From a virus: a stretch of DNA of 64,000 bases. The translations under genes were made by a program, and so were the position numbers. Each line of letters starts with the position of its first letter. Position 1 is the first letter of the stretch. Below are positions 33,083-40,978 of the stretch, piece by piece. The stretch spans positions 45,129 to 109,128 of IMG/VR virus record IMGVR_UViG_3300050821_003529, one strand, 5' to 3'. The notes beneath the pieces were generated by a model. That model was not told the DNA's origin and searched no databases. It saw only the letters and a list, made by a program, of their open reading frames with translations.

Positions 33083-33276
33083 ATTCCCTTTAAAGTGACT
33101 TGAACTATTGAGTGCCAAGGAAATCCCGCTTTATCTTCTCCATGATAATAAAAGCCATTTTGTTGAACATTCCGTATAAAATCTACTACAATAGCTGAAT
33201 CTGGTCGAGTCTCATGTTCACCTATTTCAATTCTAAAGTTACGATCACCTTTCGTTTCTATGTAAAGGTATTTCAC
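33079..33276 (-). CDS. Small phage protein (65 aa)
   Basis: GTG start overlapping the upstream TGA (GTGA), stop overlapping the next ATG. Beta-rich ([20 protein letters not shown]). Function unknown. Confidence 0.6.
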   Translation of the reverse strand: MKYLYIETKGDRNFRIEIGEHETRPDSAIVVDFIRNVQQNGFYYHGEDKAGFPWHSIVQVTLKGI

Positions 33277-33623
33277 TCTACACCGTGTTTAAACTTATTC
33301 GAGCCGTCTGAATTATGAATAATTCTAGTCACCGGTTCCGGTTCAAAATCGTTCATATGATTCGGGTCCTCTTCCTGAGCCGGAAGCTCAGCCATCTCGA
33401 TGCCCGTCGCTACATGAATAGGTGCAGCTTGAACTAAAGCTTCGCCTAGTTTAATGGCTTCGTCGTAAGCCTTTAAAAGAGCGTCCACTCGTGACATATC
33501 GCCGATATGCAATCCAGCTTCCCGATTCAGACGAAGCTGACGAATCGCCTCTTCTGGAGTCTCAACATGTACTTCTTTAACCTGCTTACCCATACTGGCT
33601 CGGGCTGTCTTGCTTATTTCCAT
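33273..33623 (-). CDS. Phage protein of unknown function (116 aa)
   Basis: First gene after the promoter at 33641; AGTGAGG is the ribosome site. Helical N-terminal two-thirds (PEEAIRQLRLNREAGLHIGDMSRVDALLKAYDEAIKLG) and an acidic C-terminal tail. No motif. Confidence 0.7.
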   Translation of the reverse strand: MEISKTARASMGKQVKEVHVETPEEAIRQLRLNREAGLHIGDMSRVDALLKAYDEAIKLGEALVQAAPIHVATGIEMAELPAQEEDPNHMNDFEPEPVTRIIHNSDGSNKFKHGVE

Positions 33624-33640
33624 TTTGTCCTCACTTTAAG

Positions 33641-33669
33641 AGAATATCAAACTTTCAGAATATTGTCAA
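33641..33669 (-). promoter_or_regulatory. Sigma70-type promoter
   Basis: TTGACA (33664-33669), 17 bp, TATTCT (33641-33646) on the leftward strand, with CTGAAAGTTTGA at the spacer's 3' end as in the recombinase promoter. Drives the 33273-33623 gene and the run below it. Confidence 0.85.
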
Positions 33670-33950
33670 GCCTTATTTAAATCCTGCCAATGTTTCTTTT
33701 GAAGCTCCCAAGGGTGTCCAGCTAATACGCCGGTTCCGAGAAATCTTGCTGACAGAGCTTTAATCTTTCGACCACCATATACGGCGGCAACAGACATAAA
33801 CGCTTCCATTTCACATCCTGATGTAGAATTTAAACCGATGACAAGTTTCTTTCGCACTTCCCAACGCTTATTCCAATATACTTTGTATTCAACTTCCCAA
33901 ACGTTAATTCCGCTCCATAACGGCTCTCGTTTATGAGATATTTCTACCAT
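33666..33950 (-). CDS. Phage protein of unknown function (94 aa)
   Basis: Alpha/beta look with VWEVEYKVYWNKRWEVRKKLVIG. Its 3' end carries the -35 box of the promoter at 33641. Starts at ATG 33950, overlapping the zinc-ribbon gene's end. Confidence 0.65.
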   Translation of the reverse strand: MVEISHKREPLWSGINVWEVEYKVYWNKRWEVRKKLVIGLNSTSGCEMEAFMSVAAVYGGRKIKALSARFLGTGVLAGHPWELQKKHWQDLNKA

Positions 33951-34093
33951 CGCCGATAAATTCCTTTCTTAGTTGCTTCCTGATCATTCAGGACATCCGG
34001 CTGCATTTGTTCCCCGCAGTCTTGACATTTCGGTACAGGAGCATCTTGTTTGACCGGTTGACGAACACGACATTTATGGCAGATGTAGTTCAT
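33944..34093 (-). CDS. Small zinc-ribbon protein (49 aa)
   Basis: ATG 34093, GGGAG upstream. CHKC at residue 5 and CQDC at residue 24 form a classic C-x2-C...C-x2-C ribbon. Basic C-terminus. Likely a nucleic-acid or protein adaptor; function unknown. Confidence 0.65.
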   Translation of the reverse strand: MNYICHKCRVRQPVKQDAPVPKCQDCGEQMQPDVLNDQEATKKGIYRRW

Positions 34094-34102
34094 TTTTCTC
34101 CC

Positions 34103-34261
34103 TTATTGTGTAAATGCTAAACCTAGTAAATAAGCAAAAAGAATTACGAATATCGGTACTCCTATCATTGGTTTTATAATCGCAAACACGATGAGGCAGA
34201 ATGGTGCGAATGCAAATAAGAGTATGCTTAAACCGATTCCTAAACAAGCTAAATGCTTCAT
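34103..34261 (-). CDS. 52-aa membrane protein with two hydrophobic segments
   Basis: ATG 34261 overlaps the NADAR stop (ATGA). Two hydrophobic helices (LGIGLSILLFAFAPFCLIVF and GVPIFVILFAYLLGLAF) joined by a short basic loop. Could be a membrane anchor or a second holin candidate; unknown. Confidence 0.5.
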   Translation of the reverse strand: MKHLACLGIGLSILLFAFAPFCLIVFAIIKPMIGVPIFVILFAYLLGLAFTQ

Positions 34262-34686
34262 TTTATTTCCTCTCTAACTTGCATTAAAAGTTTTCCAAGT
34301 TTATTCTTACCGATTCCGTTGCAGACTCCCCAATATGTGTCATTCCACCAATTCATTTCAACTAACTCCTGATCACCGGTTTCCAAAAGTCTCATACGTA
34401 AGTCCGAGTCGAAAAACTTTTCTCGAAGAATTTGAAGCATGATAGCATCTTTAATGCGATCCCAATCAGCACGTAAACTATGTAAATATTTCTTTCCGCC
34501 CAATCGTTTTGCCTGTGACGGATTTGGTGCATTGTAGATAGTCTCACGGTCAATTGGATCGGTCGTTTTCTCTGATTGGTAGGCGTGTTCGGCTGACATG
34601 AGAATTCTATCTCTCCATTTGATCGGATAGATATAGAAATTTGACAGAAAAGTATATCGACCTGTGAATCCATTGATCATCGGCAA
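34258..34686 (-). CDS. NADAR (YbiA-like) ADP-ribose-processing protein
   Basis: 142 aa with the full family pattern: FTGRYTFLSNFY, MSAEHAYQSEK (Glu33), NPSQAKRLGGKKY, WDRIKDAIMLQILREKF, LLETGDQELVEMNWWNDTYWGV and GKNKLGKLLM. NADAR proteins can be N-glycosidases removing ADP-ribose from guanine in DNA (as in DarT1 antitoxins) or act on ADP-ribosylated ribonucleotide derivatives. In a phage this could undo DarT-type defence or serve NAD+ salvage with NadV/NadM; that link is inference. Confidence 0.92.
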   Translation of the reverse strand: MPMINGFTGRYTFLSNFYIYPIKWRDRILMSAEHAYQSEKTTDPIDRETIYNAPNPSQAKRLGGKKYLHSLRADWDRIKDAIMLQILREKFFDSDLRMRLLETGDQELVEMNWWNDTYWGVCNGIGKNKLGKLLMQVREEIK

Positions 34687-34955
34687 ATTTGCCCTGTATC
34701 GAATTGTTCACACTGTGCCTGATAAGGAATATCTCGAAATGTATCGTCTCCAGAATCTGCGGCTCCGCAAACATCCACCTTGGTGATTCGACCGTCACTG
34801 TTTCTTCGGACAGGGACGCCAGCTTGAATGCTAGATTTACGGCAATCGAGAGGAAGAGTCAATGTCCTAACTGGCGTGGCACTTAAAGCTACCACAAAAA
34901 GAATCCAGAATAGAACTATCAAAAATGCAAACAAAAGTTTAAAGATATGGATCAT
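34677..34955 (-). CDS. Small exported or membrane-anchored protein (92 aa)
   Basis: ATG 34955, with CAGGGGG upstream. Residues 3-25 (HIFKLLFAFLIVLFWILFVVAL) are a signal anchor; the exported part has four cysteines (DCRKSS, DVCGAAD, QCEQF, ICR), perhaps disulphide-bonded. Function unknown. Confidence 0.65.
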   Translation of the reverse strand: MIHIFKLLFAFLIVLFWILFVVALSATPVRTLTLPLDCRKSSIQAGVPVRRNSDGRITKVDVCGAADSGDDTFRDIPYQAQCEQFDTGQICR

Positions 34956-35250
34956 ATGCCCCCTGCATAAACAGATCGTAGAGAACTGCTTTATGAGCAA
35001 TCCCGTGGCTATTCATAGGATGCTTTACATGAGACATTTCGTGCAGAACGACTATGAAGCAGTATTCTGGAATTTCTCGGAGAGATTCGTTGATTAGAAT
35101 TTCTCCATCAACGGTAAACTCTCCGTAAGTCTCCGAATCTAATTCTTTGTCAGTATCGAATTTAATTAGGACAGGGGGAAGCTCATCGTTAAAATAATCT
35201 TTGTTAAATTTACGAAAGGCTCGCTCCAAATCTTTATTAATCAATCTCAT
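34939..35250 (-). CDS. SprT-like zinc metallopeptidase domain protein
   Basis: 103 aa. HEMSHVKH (His70, Glu71, His74) with a later His in SHGIAHK gives a zincin site of SprT/WSS1 type. FNDELPPVLIKFD at the start also fits the SprT fold (residues 19-31). SprT-like proteases act on DNA-protein crosslinks or unknown substrates; the target here is not evident. The gene is short but complete and overlaps neighbours. Confidence 0.85.
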   Translation of the reverse strand: MRLINKDLERAFRKFNKDYFNDELPPVLIKFDTDKELDSETYGEFTVDGEILINESLREIPEYCFIVVLHEMSHVKHPMNSHGIAHKAVLYDLFMQGAYDPYL

Positions 35251-35474
35251 TTCTGAATCACTTCTACCGTGGCACCAAACGGCAGAACTTCAGCGCACAT
35301 TTTAAGTCTCTCAATAGTTTCATTATTCCACCACAATTGACCGTCGAGAGTGCCCATCCCCGCCCAATTACGAATACAGAATTGTTCCTGATACTTTACG
35401 AGTGTACCCGGCTTAAGGGTAAATACAGGTTGATCGCCAACAAGAATCAAATTAACATTTCCAATTTTAGCCAT
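35247..35474 (-). CDS. Small phage protein (75 aa)
   Basis: Beta-rich with VNLILVGDQPVFTLKPGTLVKYQ, possibly an SH3-like barrel. Coupled ends. Function unknown. Confidence 0.65.
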   Translation of the reverse strand: MAKIGNVNLILVGDQPVFTLKPGTLVKYQEQFCIRNWAGMGTLDGQLWWNNETIERLKMCAEVLPFGATVEVIQK

Positions 35475-35640
35475 TGCGTGTCCACCCTAATCCTAGTCCA
35501 GTTTGAATATTAACACCAAGAAATTGTTGCTTCGGTCGAGCCTGATTACGAGCTTGCTTTCGCTCTACATACAAATCATGCGAGCGAGGATTCTTTCTTT
35601 GATAAGACGGCTTTTTCTGTCCAGTACGTTCGTCTTTCAT
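35467..35640 (-). CDS. Small basic protein (57 aa)
   Basis: ATG 35640 overlaps the upstream stop (ATGA). Strongly basic with Lys/Arg/Gln (KKPSYQRKNPRSHDLYVERKQ), disordered-looking. Could bind nucleic acid. No motif. Confidence 0.5.
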   Translation of the reverse strand: MKDERTGQKKPSYQRKNPRSHDLYVERKQARNQARPKQQFLGVNIQTGLGLGWTRNG

Positions 35641-35975
35641 TTTACCTTCTTTTGATAAACACGAGTCCAAACCGAAATTTCATCATCACAACATTCACAT
35701 CCAGACCACGTTAAAGAACATTCAACCCACCGGCTAACTTTTGATTGAACGGCTTGATTTAACGTGTATTGATCTTCCTGTGATGTAGGTAATGTTCCGC
35801 TGATACATACTTCAAAAGAACATGGCTCAGTTGTATACTCAGAATAACAACTACAGACAGATTGAAAAACGATATCTTTCCCCCTAAAAGATTCTTCCAC
35901 AGAAAATTCAGCGTCAGGAAGAAGGGTTTTAATTTCTGACAATAAATCTAAACGCTGTCCTGGGGTAATTTCCAT
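35637..35975 (-). CDS. Cys-containing protein of unknown function (112 aa)
   Basis: Cysteine-rich: SVCSCYSEY, CSFEVCI, WSGCECCDDEI; beta-rich otherwise. Could bind metal. Starts at ATG 35975. Function unknown. Confidence 0.65.
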   Translation of the reverse strand: MEITPGQRLDLLSEIKTLLPDAEFSVEESFRGKDIVFQSVCSCYSEYTTEPCSFEVCISGTLPTSQEDQYTLNQAVQSKVSRWVECSLTWSGCECCDDEISVWTRVYQKKVK

Positions 35976-35982
35976 TAGTCAC

Positions 35983-36159
35983 CTAAATTGAACTTTCCAC
36001 TGTTTTAAATTGAACTTCGCCACAAATTTCACAAACACGTCTTTGAGTTTCTACGGTGCCAATTGACGCATACTTCCCTGGAGCAGTCCAAGGATAGCGA
36101 GCACCGAATCGTTGGGTTTCAATTGTTACCCACTTCGCCCATTTATGAAAAATGTGCAT
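35983..36159 (-). CDS. Small phage protein with CxxCG knuckle (58 aa)
   Basis: ATG 36159 overlaps the upstream stop (TAATG). ETQRRVCEICGEVQFK gives a single C-x2-C-G knuckle after a basic region (WVTIETQRFGARYPW). Common phage type, unknown role. Confidence 0.6.
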   Translation of the reverse strand: MHIFHKWAKWVTIETQRFGARYPWTAPGKYASIGTVETQRRVCEICGEVQFKTVESSI

Positions 36160-36329
36160 TAGTCACCCTTAGGAAAATTCGGAAGTTTTCGTTTCGGAAA
36201 CAAAATTTCCACTGAAAAAGAAGCGTGCTCAACCATCAGAGTGCCGTCCATCTTCGACAAAACACGAGCCAAATTTCGACGCATATCCGAGACAGTGACA
36301 TCTTTTAAATTAACTGTCAGTTTAGCCAT
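36159..36329 (-). CDS. Small basic protein (56 aa)
   Basis: ATG 36329, stop in TAATG with the next gene. Strand-helix-strand pattern (KLTVNLKDVTVSDMRRNLARVLSKMDG, then SFSVEILFP). No motif. Confidence 0.55.
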   Translation of the reverse strand: MAKLTVNLKDVTVSDMRRNLARVLSKMDGTLMVEHASFSVEILFPKRKLPNFPKGD

Positions 36330-36598
36330 CACGACTCCAAGTGGCAGGCTTTCAGAAGGTCGTGACGAATTTGACTACGACTATCATTTCCAGGCCAATT
36401 ATCAGCAGCGTGCCAAACTTCTCTAGAGTAAGGTTGATCATAAGTAGTACCATCAGTGAAAACAGCCATTAGCGGACACTCCTTACCGCTACCTAAATTA
36501 CCAATTATCGGTCCCTCTCCACGTCTAATAGCCCCATCTTTTTCTAGAAACCAACCAGTGGTTTTACTCAAGGCTTCAAGAAACTGTCCGTAATCCAT
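36329..36598 (-). CDS. Phage protein of unknown function (89 aa)
   Basis: First gene after the promoter at 36616, with an AGTGAGG ribosome site like that of 33273-33623. Contains GPIIGNLGSGKECPLMAVF and a helix at the end (SQIRHDLLKACHLES). Similar small proteins occur in many phages without known function. Confidence 0.7.
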   Translation of the reverse strand: MDYGQFLEALSKTTGWFLEKDGAIRRGEGPIIGNLGSGKECPLMAVFTDGTTYDQPYSREVWHAADNWPGNDSRSQIRHDLLKACHLES

Positions 36599-36615
36599 TT
36601 CAACCTCACTTTCCT

Positions 36616-36644
36616 AGAATAGCAAACTTAAGTTTATTTGTCAA
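36616..36644 (-). promoter_or_regulatory. Sigma70-type promoter
   Basis: TTGACA (36639-36644), 17 bp, TATTCT (36616-36621) on the leftward strand. The spacer ends CTTAAGTTTGC. The -35 box overlaps the end of the first sugar-island gene, marking the boundary between the glycosyl genes and the small-gene run. Confidence 0.85.
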
Positions 36645-37293
36645 GTATTTTCTTATAATATTCGTACATCAACTCAGGGCGGTATTTCACCTGCAATGCA
36701 CTAGATAAATGGAAAGTTGTTGCGCCTTTAATCTTCGATCCTGGTCGCCAGCGGTACCCCTTGTGCCATACCGGATAAATGTAGTTATCGCCTAATACCC
36801 CAGAAACATATACATCTTCTGGAAATGATGCGAGTGGTCCATTCGCTACGTAGGACATAGCATCTCGACTTAACCAATAGCCTGCACCGCCACTCGCAAA
36901 CGAAATTTTTCCTCCGACGCATTCAGGAAAAGCCGCATTTAAACTAGGCGGAAGATTATCACAATTTTCAGCGCCCATATAATCATATTGTTCGAATCCA
37001 CTTTCTAAAAGACGCTTCGGATTAACAACGGTATCAGTATCACACTTGAAAAGAAAATCATAATTATTGGTAGCAGCCCATCTACAAATTCCTCTCGTTT
37101 TAACGGCTAGATTATCATATGTATCTAAACAAGGAACCCATACCTCAAGGTGATTTTCAGGCTCACTCAAACCGCCGATAAAGAAACGACAGTCTATATC
37201 CATAGTGGATAAAGTACCAAGCCACGTATCGAGCATAGCTTGATGCAAATGTCGATTTGCCTGACAAGACTCAACAGCAGCCAATATCTTCAT
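36634..37293 (-). CDS. GT31/Fringe-like glycosyltransferase, copy 1
   Basis: 219 aa. RxTW-equivalent LDTWLG near residue 23, DTYDNLAVKTRGICRW, then the metal motif CDTDTVV (DxD intact, near 91-97), GGAGYWLSR and PEDVYVSGVL. This is the pattern of GT31 (beta-1,3-galactosyltransferase/Fringe fold) enzymes, which transfer sugars from UDP donors. One of four such genes in the island and the one closest to the eukaryote-like family. No membrane anchor, so cytoplasmic. Confidence 0.8.
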   Translation of the reverse strand: MKILAAVESCQANRHLHQAMLDTWLGTLSTMDIDCRFFIGGLSEPENHLEVWVPCLDTYDNLAVKTRGICRWAATNNYDFLFKCDTDTVVNPKRLLESGFEQYDYMGAENCDNLPPSLNAAFPECVGGKISFASGGAGYWLSRDAMSYVANGPLASFPEDVYVSGVLGDNYIYPVWHKGYRWRPGSKIKGATTFHLSSALQVKYRPELMYEYYKKILDK

Positions 37294-38081
37294 CGGGTTT
37301 TAATCTCCGGAGTCCAGTTTACACGATAGTCTATCATTTGTCCAGCGAAATCTCGTTCAAGTTCCTCGTGACACTCTTGATAACAAACGTGTTTTTCTTT
37401 CAAGTAAGTATCTGAAAACGACGGACTTTCCAGCGCCCGGAAAAAGTCGGTATGAATTTCCCTCGAATCTACGTTTTTAAGCCACTTAAGCGGTACTTTA
37501 TCGGTGTTAGCTTGATGCTTTCTAGCGACAAGCATTTTCCCTGGACTAAAAATAGCTAATTGATCCTTAAGCCGTGCTGTTCTAGAGAAAACGCTATCCT
37601 CGCCAAAAGTTACATCTGGATACGGGTGCTCACGCCACCAACTTTTCCAGTACATCTGGGACGTTCCGGATGCGAAATAAGGAGGACCGCCTTGATTCCT
37701 ATAAAAACCCCGTGTCTTTTCATCATAACATATTGTCACGTTGTATCCTGTGACGGCTTTCTGAGAATTTTCTAAGTGCATGACTTGAGTTTGAATTCTA
37801 TGAGCCATACTCCAGTCGTCATCATCCCAATTAGCGATTATATCACCTGTGGCTAAATCGGCACCCATGTTTCTTTTTGTGCCTGTCGGTGTACGTTTAC
37901 TCAGACGGACATAAACAAATGGAATATCTAAATTTTGAGTCCATGATAAATCACCACTATCATCAACAAAAATCAGTTCAAGAGGTCGATATGTCTGCTG
38001 TAAAAAACTACGTATAGCCACAGGAAGAAATTGTTGACGATTATATGTTGGACAAACTAGGCTAACTGTTGGGAGCGACAT
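37290..38081 (-). CDS. Family 2-type (GT-A) glycosyltransferase
   Basis: 263 aa from ATG 38081 (GGAG upstream; the longer frame begins with GTG). LVCPTYNRQQFLPVAIRSFLQQTYRPLELIFVDDSGD (donor site) and ANWDDDDWS (DxD region, about residue 88-95) define the GT2 GT-A domain. The acceptor side near 140-200 is divergent. Start overlaps the fucosyltransferase-like gene by 20 bp. Confidence 0.88.
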   Translation of the reverse strand: MSLPTVSLVCPTYNRQQFLPVAIRSFLQQTYRPLELIFVDDSGDLSWTQNLDIPFVYVRLSKRTPTGTKRNMGADLATGDIIANWDDDDWSMAHRIQTQVMHLENSQKAVTGYNVTICYDEKTRGFYRNQGGPPYFASGTSQMYWKSWWREHPYPDVTFGEDSVFSRTARLKDQLAIFSPGKMLVARKHQANTDKVPLKWLKNVDSREIHTDFFRALESPSFSDTYLKEKHVCYQECHEELERDFAGQMIDYRVNWTPEIKTR

Positions 38082-38922
38082 TTGGTTCTCCACTATGAAT
38101 TTTAGTTATCTTCGGAGTCCACGAATCTGTGATAGCGTTAACCAAACGGCCTATCCTATCTGAGTATGTAAGAGACTTCAGATAATTTTCTTCTATCGCT
38201 GCCTGGACCTTAGGTGAATGATAAAAATCAGGTGTCAAGGACAACAAAACATCATTCAAGGTTGTCCTAGCTCTAGGATCGTAAGGATTACCAAAAGACA
38301 AAATGCCGTCTGGATTAAAAAATTCTCCGACATTGGCGCTTCCCCAGAAAATAGGAATCGTCTTAGTAGCAAAACAATCTAAAAGAATTTCCGAGAAGTA
38401 GTTATGCATCTGAGAATTTTGAATTGAAATTGCATATTGAAATGGTATTAGCATACTCCGCTTGTCGGGTAGATAAGGAGGGGACATGTGCATCGTTAAA
38501 GGACAAGGTAGGGCAGAATTACTTCCCTCTAAATACTGTTGTAATTTCTTAAAAGTCATGACACGGAATTTATGCCCAGGACACATCGTCTTTGCACTGG
38601 TCAAAAAGGAAACGGCAAATTTTTTCTGTGATACATCACTTTCGTGGGTCCAAACTCCATTGTTCAAAAAGAAAACAGCATTAGAGCATTCACTTAGTAC
38701 AGTATTATTGTAAGTCAAAATGAGATCGTAGAATTGGTGATTCTTGATGAGTTTCTTTTCCGTTGGAGTGATGTCTTCAGGCTCTAACTGCCAAAATATT
38801 TTGTACGGCGTTCGATCTTCAAAATTGAAGTAGTCTACCGAAATCGATGCTCTCCAATTCAATTCAGGAACATTCAACTCGTGGTTAGCGTAGATGACAG
38901 GTTTGTAAGTTTTATTTTCCAT
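38062..38922 (-). CDS. GT10 (alpha-1,3-fucosyltransferase)-like protein
   Basis: 286 aa. FQYAISIQNSQMHNYFSEILLDCFATKTIPIFWG and FFNPDGILSF (about residues 165-210) match the conserved GDP-fucose site of GT10 enzymes (usual form FxxxxEN...YxTEKxxD...PxYxG), with Gln where Glu is usual. GT10 enzymes use GDP-fucose or related GDP-6-deoxysugars; the island could supply such a donor. Substitutions leave some doubt about activity. Confidence 0.75.
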   Translation of the reverse strand: MENKTYKPVIYANHELNVPELNWRASISVDYFNFEDRTPYKIFWQLEPEDITPTEKKLIKNHQFYDLILTYNNTVLSECSNAVFFLNNGVWTHESDVSQKKFAVSFLTSAKTMCPGHKFRVMTFKKLQQYLEGSNSALPCPLTMHMSPPYLPDKRSMLIPFQYAISIQNSQMHNYFSEILLDCFATKTIPIFWGSANVGEFFNPDGILSFGNPYDPRARTTLNDVLLSLTPDFYHSPKVQAAIEENYLKSLTYSDRIGRLVNAITDSWTPKITKIHSGEPNVAPNS

Positions 38923-39624
38923 CTATCCCCCGTATTTCTGATACATTTGATGCATCCAAGTGGAACCGATAGAATATCCAGTTGATAAAGCATTCTCTTC
39001 TTCCCGGTAATGCCAAGCGGCTACGTGATGAAAATTATCTAGATTCTTTGCAGTAATTGTTCCAGACTTAATATACGGTCCCAAAACTTGTCCTGTATAT
39101 TGATCACTAGTGCCGAAATACTCACCCTGAGTACTGTTAAGAACTATTTCCGATGCTTTACGACTCATAAACCAGCCCGTGCCTGCGTCCGCTGCTACAT
39201 AAGCCTGCCGCTTATAGAAAGGCTCGTAAAAAGTTTCTCCTAACTGACTAAGAGGATAAAAAATCCCCGAGTAATCATATTTTTCGAAGTCTGTCGCTTT
39301 CAGTTTACTAGGGATAATGAACGTGTCATTGCAGCAAAGAAACGTGAAATCGTAACCTTGTTCTAAAGACCACCGAAGCATCTCAATAGTTAATTCTTGA
39401 TAATAAAGATTCCAAAGTAACCAGTCATTTCCGCAAGCACGATTGGCTCGTTCAGGTAAAAGCACTTCATCGTTCTGGATATGCCAGCCTGGGGCGTCTC
39501 GGTGCCCAATCATAAAGCGAACATCCCAAGGCGCTACATGTTTACCCCAGGTATTTCGAATTTTTTGATGGTTTCCATTGACGGAATCTCCGGAATGAGA
39601 ATAAACAGCCACTAGAATTCTCAT
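38923..39624 (-). CDS. GT31-like glycosyltransferase, copy 2
   Basis: 233 aa from ATG 39624 (ATGA overlap). GNHQKIRNTWG near residue 18 and GTGWFMSRKASE match the other copies. At the metal motif it has CCNDTFII instead of DxD, and it ends with AAWHYREEE. Closest to the next copy (39621-40325). Catalysis may be altered or the metal bound differently. Confidence 0.78.
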   Translation of the reverse strand: MRILVAVYSHSGDSVNGNHQKIRNTWGKHVAPWDVRFMIGHRDAPGWHIQNDEVLLPERANRACGNDWLLWNLYYQELTIEMLRWSLEQGYDFTFLCCNDTFIIPSKLKATDFEKYDYSGIFYPLSQLGETFYEPFYKRQAYVAADAGTGWFMSRKASEIVLNSTQGEYFGTSDQYTGQVLGPYIKSGTITAKNLDNFHHVAAWHYREEENALSTGYSIGSTWMHQMYQKYGG

Positions 39625-40325
39625 TGATCTGCTCCGTGCTGCCGATACATATCGAACATCCAACGAGAGCCTACCGGATAGCCGTCTCTAATCACCGGGT
39701 CTATAATTCCTTGCGCTCTATAGTGCCACGAAGTCTCGTTCCAAAAATGATCTAGAGACTTAATTGTCATTTCCCCACGTTCCTGCATCGGCTTTAAAAC
39801 GTCGCAAGCAAGATTTTCAAAATGCAAATGATCCGGAGTTGTTTTCAGAATAGCTTCAGAGGCTCGTCGTGAAAGAAAATATCCAGCACCGGGTTCAACG
39901 TAATATTGATCAGGCTTATCTGAGTGGGTATACATCATCCAGCCAGAAAAATCGTAGTTTTCAAAACCACTTTTCATCAACTTCCGTGGTATCAAGAAAG
40001 TGTCATTTTCAGCGAGAAACGTGTAATCGTATCCGTTACGTAGCGACCAATCAAGAATTCCTCTATAAAGGACTTGCCAGTATTCGACGCAGCAGCCTGC
40101 TACGGCTGTCCAATAAGGGTGCTGACACTTCCTAGTTCCGTCCTCTTGCCAAGGAATCGATGTTTCATCAGCTTTTGGCTTATAAAACTTATCACGTCGC
40201 CCAAGGAAAAAGCGTAGATCGGCACCGGTTATAGCAACGTCTTTCCCCCAAGTTTGCCGAATCTTATCGTGATTCCCGTTTTCAGCGTCTCCCTGAAAAG
40301 AAATAATCGCTATTAAAACTCTCAT
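39621..40325 (-). CDS. GT31-like glycosyltransferase, copy 3
   Basis: 234 aa. GNHDKIRQTWGKDV near residue 18, FLAENDTFLIP (E-N-D in place of DxD), PGAGYFLSRRASE, and SWHYRAQG. Tandem neighbour of copy 2, so a likely local duplication. The ATG overlaps the FkbM stop region. Confidence 0.78.
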   Translation of the reverse strand: MRVLIAIISFQGDAENGNHDKIRQTWGKDVAITGADLRFFLGRRDKFYKPKADETSIPWQEDGTRKCQHPYWTAVAGCCVEYWQVLYRGILDWSLRNGYDYTFLAENDTFLIPRKLMKSGFENYDFSGWMMYTHSDKPDQYYVEPGAGYFLSRRASEAILKTTPDHLHFENLACDVLKPMQERGEMTIKSLDHFWNETSWHYRAQGIIDPVIRDGYPVGSRWMFDMYRQHGADQ

Positions 40326-40972
40326 TGATACCTCTCATTTTTCATCAGAACATCGCCAATAGTGTCGAAATCGATTACGATTGACCAGCCTCTTTGTTCT
40401 AATAAGGAAACTAATTCTTCTTTAAGAGCTTCTCCTACATATTGTTCTTCTTTAACGACTTCCATAAACAAGTAACGAGTTTTAGAAAGGGCCGCTTCGC
40501 CGCCTTCAAGCATTCCTCTTTCCCCGCCTTGAACGTCGGCCCACAGTAAATCGACGTGAGTTAAGCCCTGTTGCTGAAAAATCTCATCGAGAGTGTAGCA
40601 TTGAACTTCAATCACCTCATCGAAGTTCATCTGCCGAAATGCATCTTTCCGTGGTTCTAATAACGATCCACAAAATCGATAACCAGTTTTTATTTCAATT
40701 GCACGATTAAACTTTCTAAAACCAGAATATTTGGCTACTGCGCCTTCAATCAAGCGTCTGCCTGGAATGTCTAGTGCGGTTCGTCGAATAACTTCACAGT
40801 TCTCGGGATCGGGTTCGATCATTACGTGGATAATATTCTCGGGATAAGTAGCTGCATAAGTTAACATTTGGCTATCTTCACCGTGACAGGCTCCGGCTTC
40901 CACGATAACCGGAAACTTTACATCCTTTAAAATACTAATGATTACATCACGTCTTATTTCTTGAATCGTCAT
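40322..40972 (-). CDS. FkbM-family methyltransferase
   Basis: 216 aa. IVEAGACHGEDSQML (SAM motif I, near residues 23-37), VMIEPDPENCEVI (motif II), and DLLWADVQGGERGML (motif post II) are the FkbM family blocks. Such enzymes O-methylate sugars or natural products. Its place inside the sugar island suggests methylation of the glycan or donor. Confidence 0.88.
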   Translation of the reverse strand: MTIQEIRRDVIISILKDVKFPVIVEAGACHGEDSQMLTYAATYPENIIHVMIEPDPENCEVIRRTALDIPGRRLIEGAVAKYSGFRKFNRAIEIKTGYRFCGSLLEPRKDAFRQMNFDEVIEVQCYTLDEIFQQQGLTHVDLLWADVQGGERGMLEGGEAALSKTRYLFMEVVKEEQYVGEALKEELVSLLEQRGWSIVIDFDTIGDVLMKNERYQ

Positions 40973-40978
40973 TTTGCT

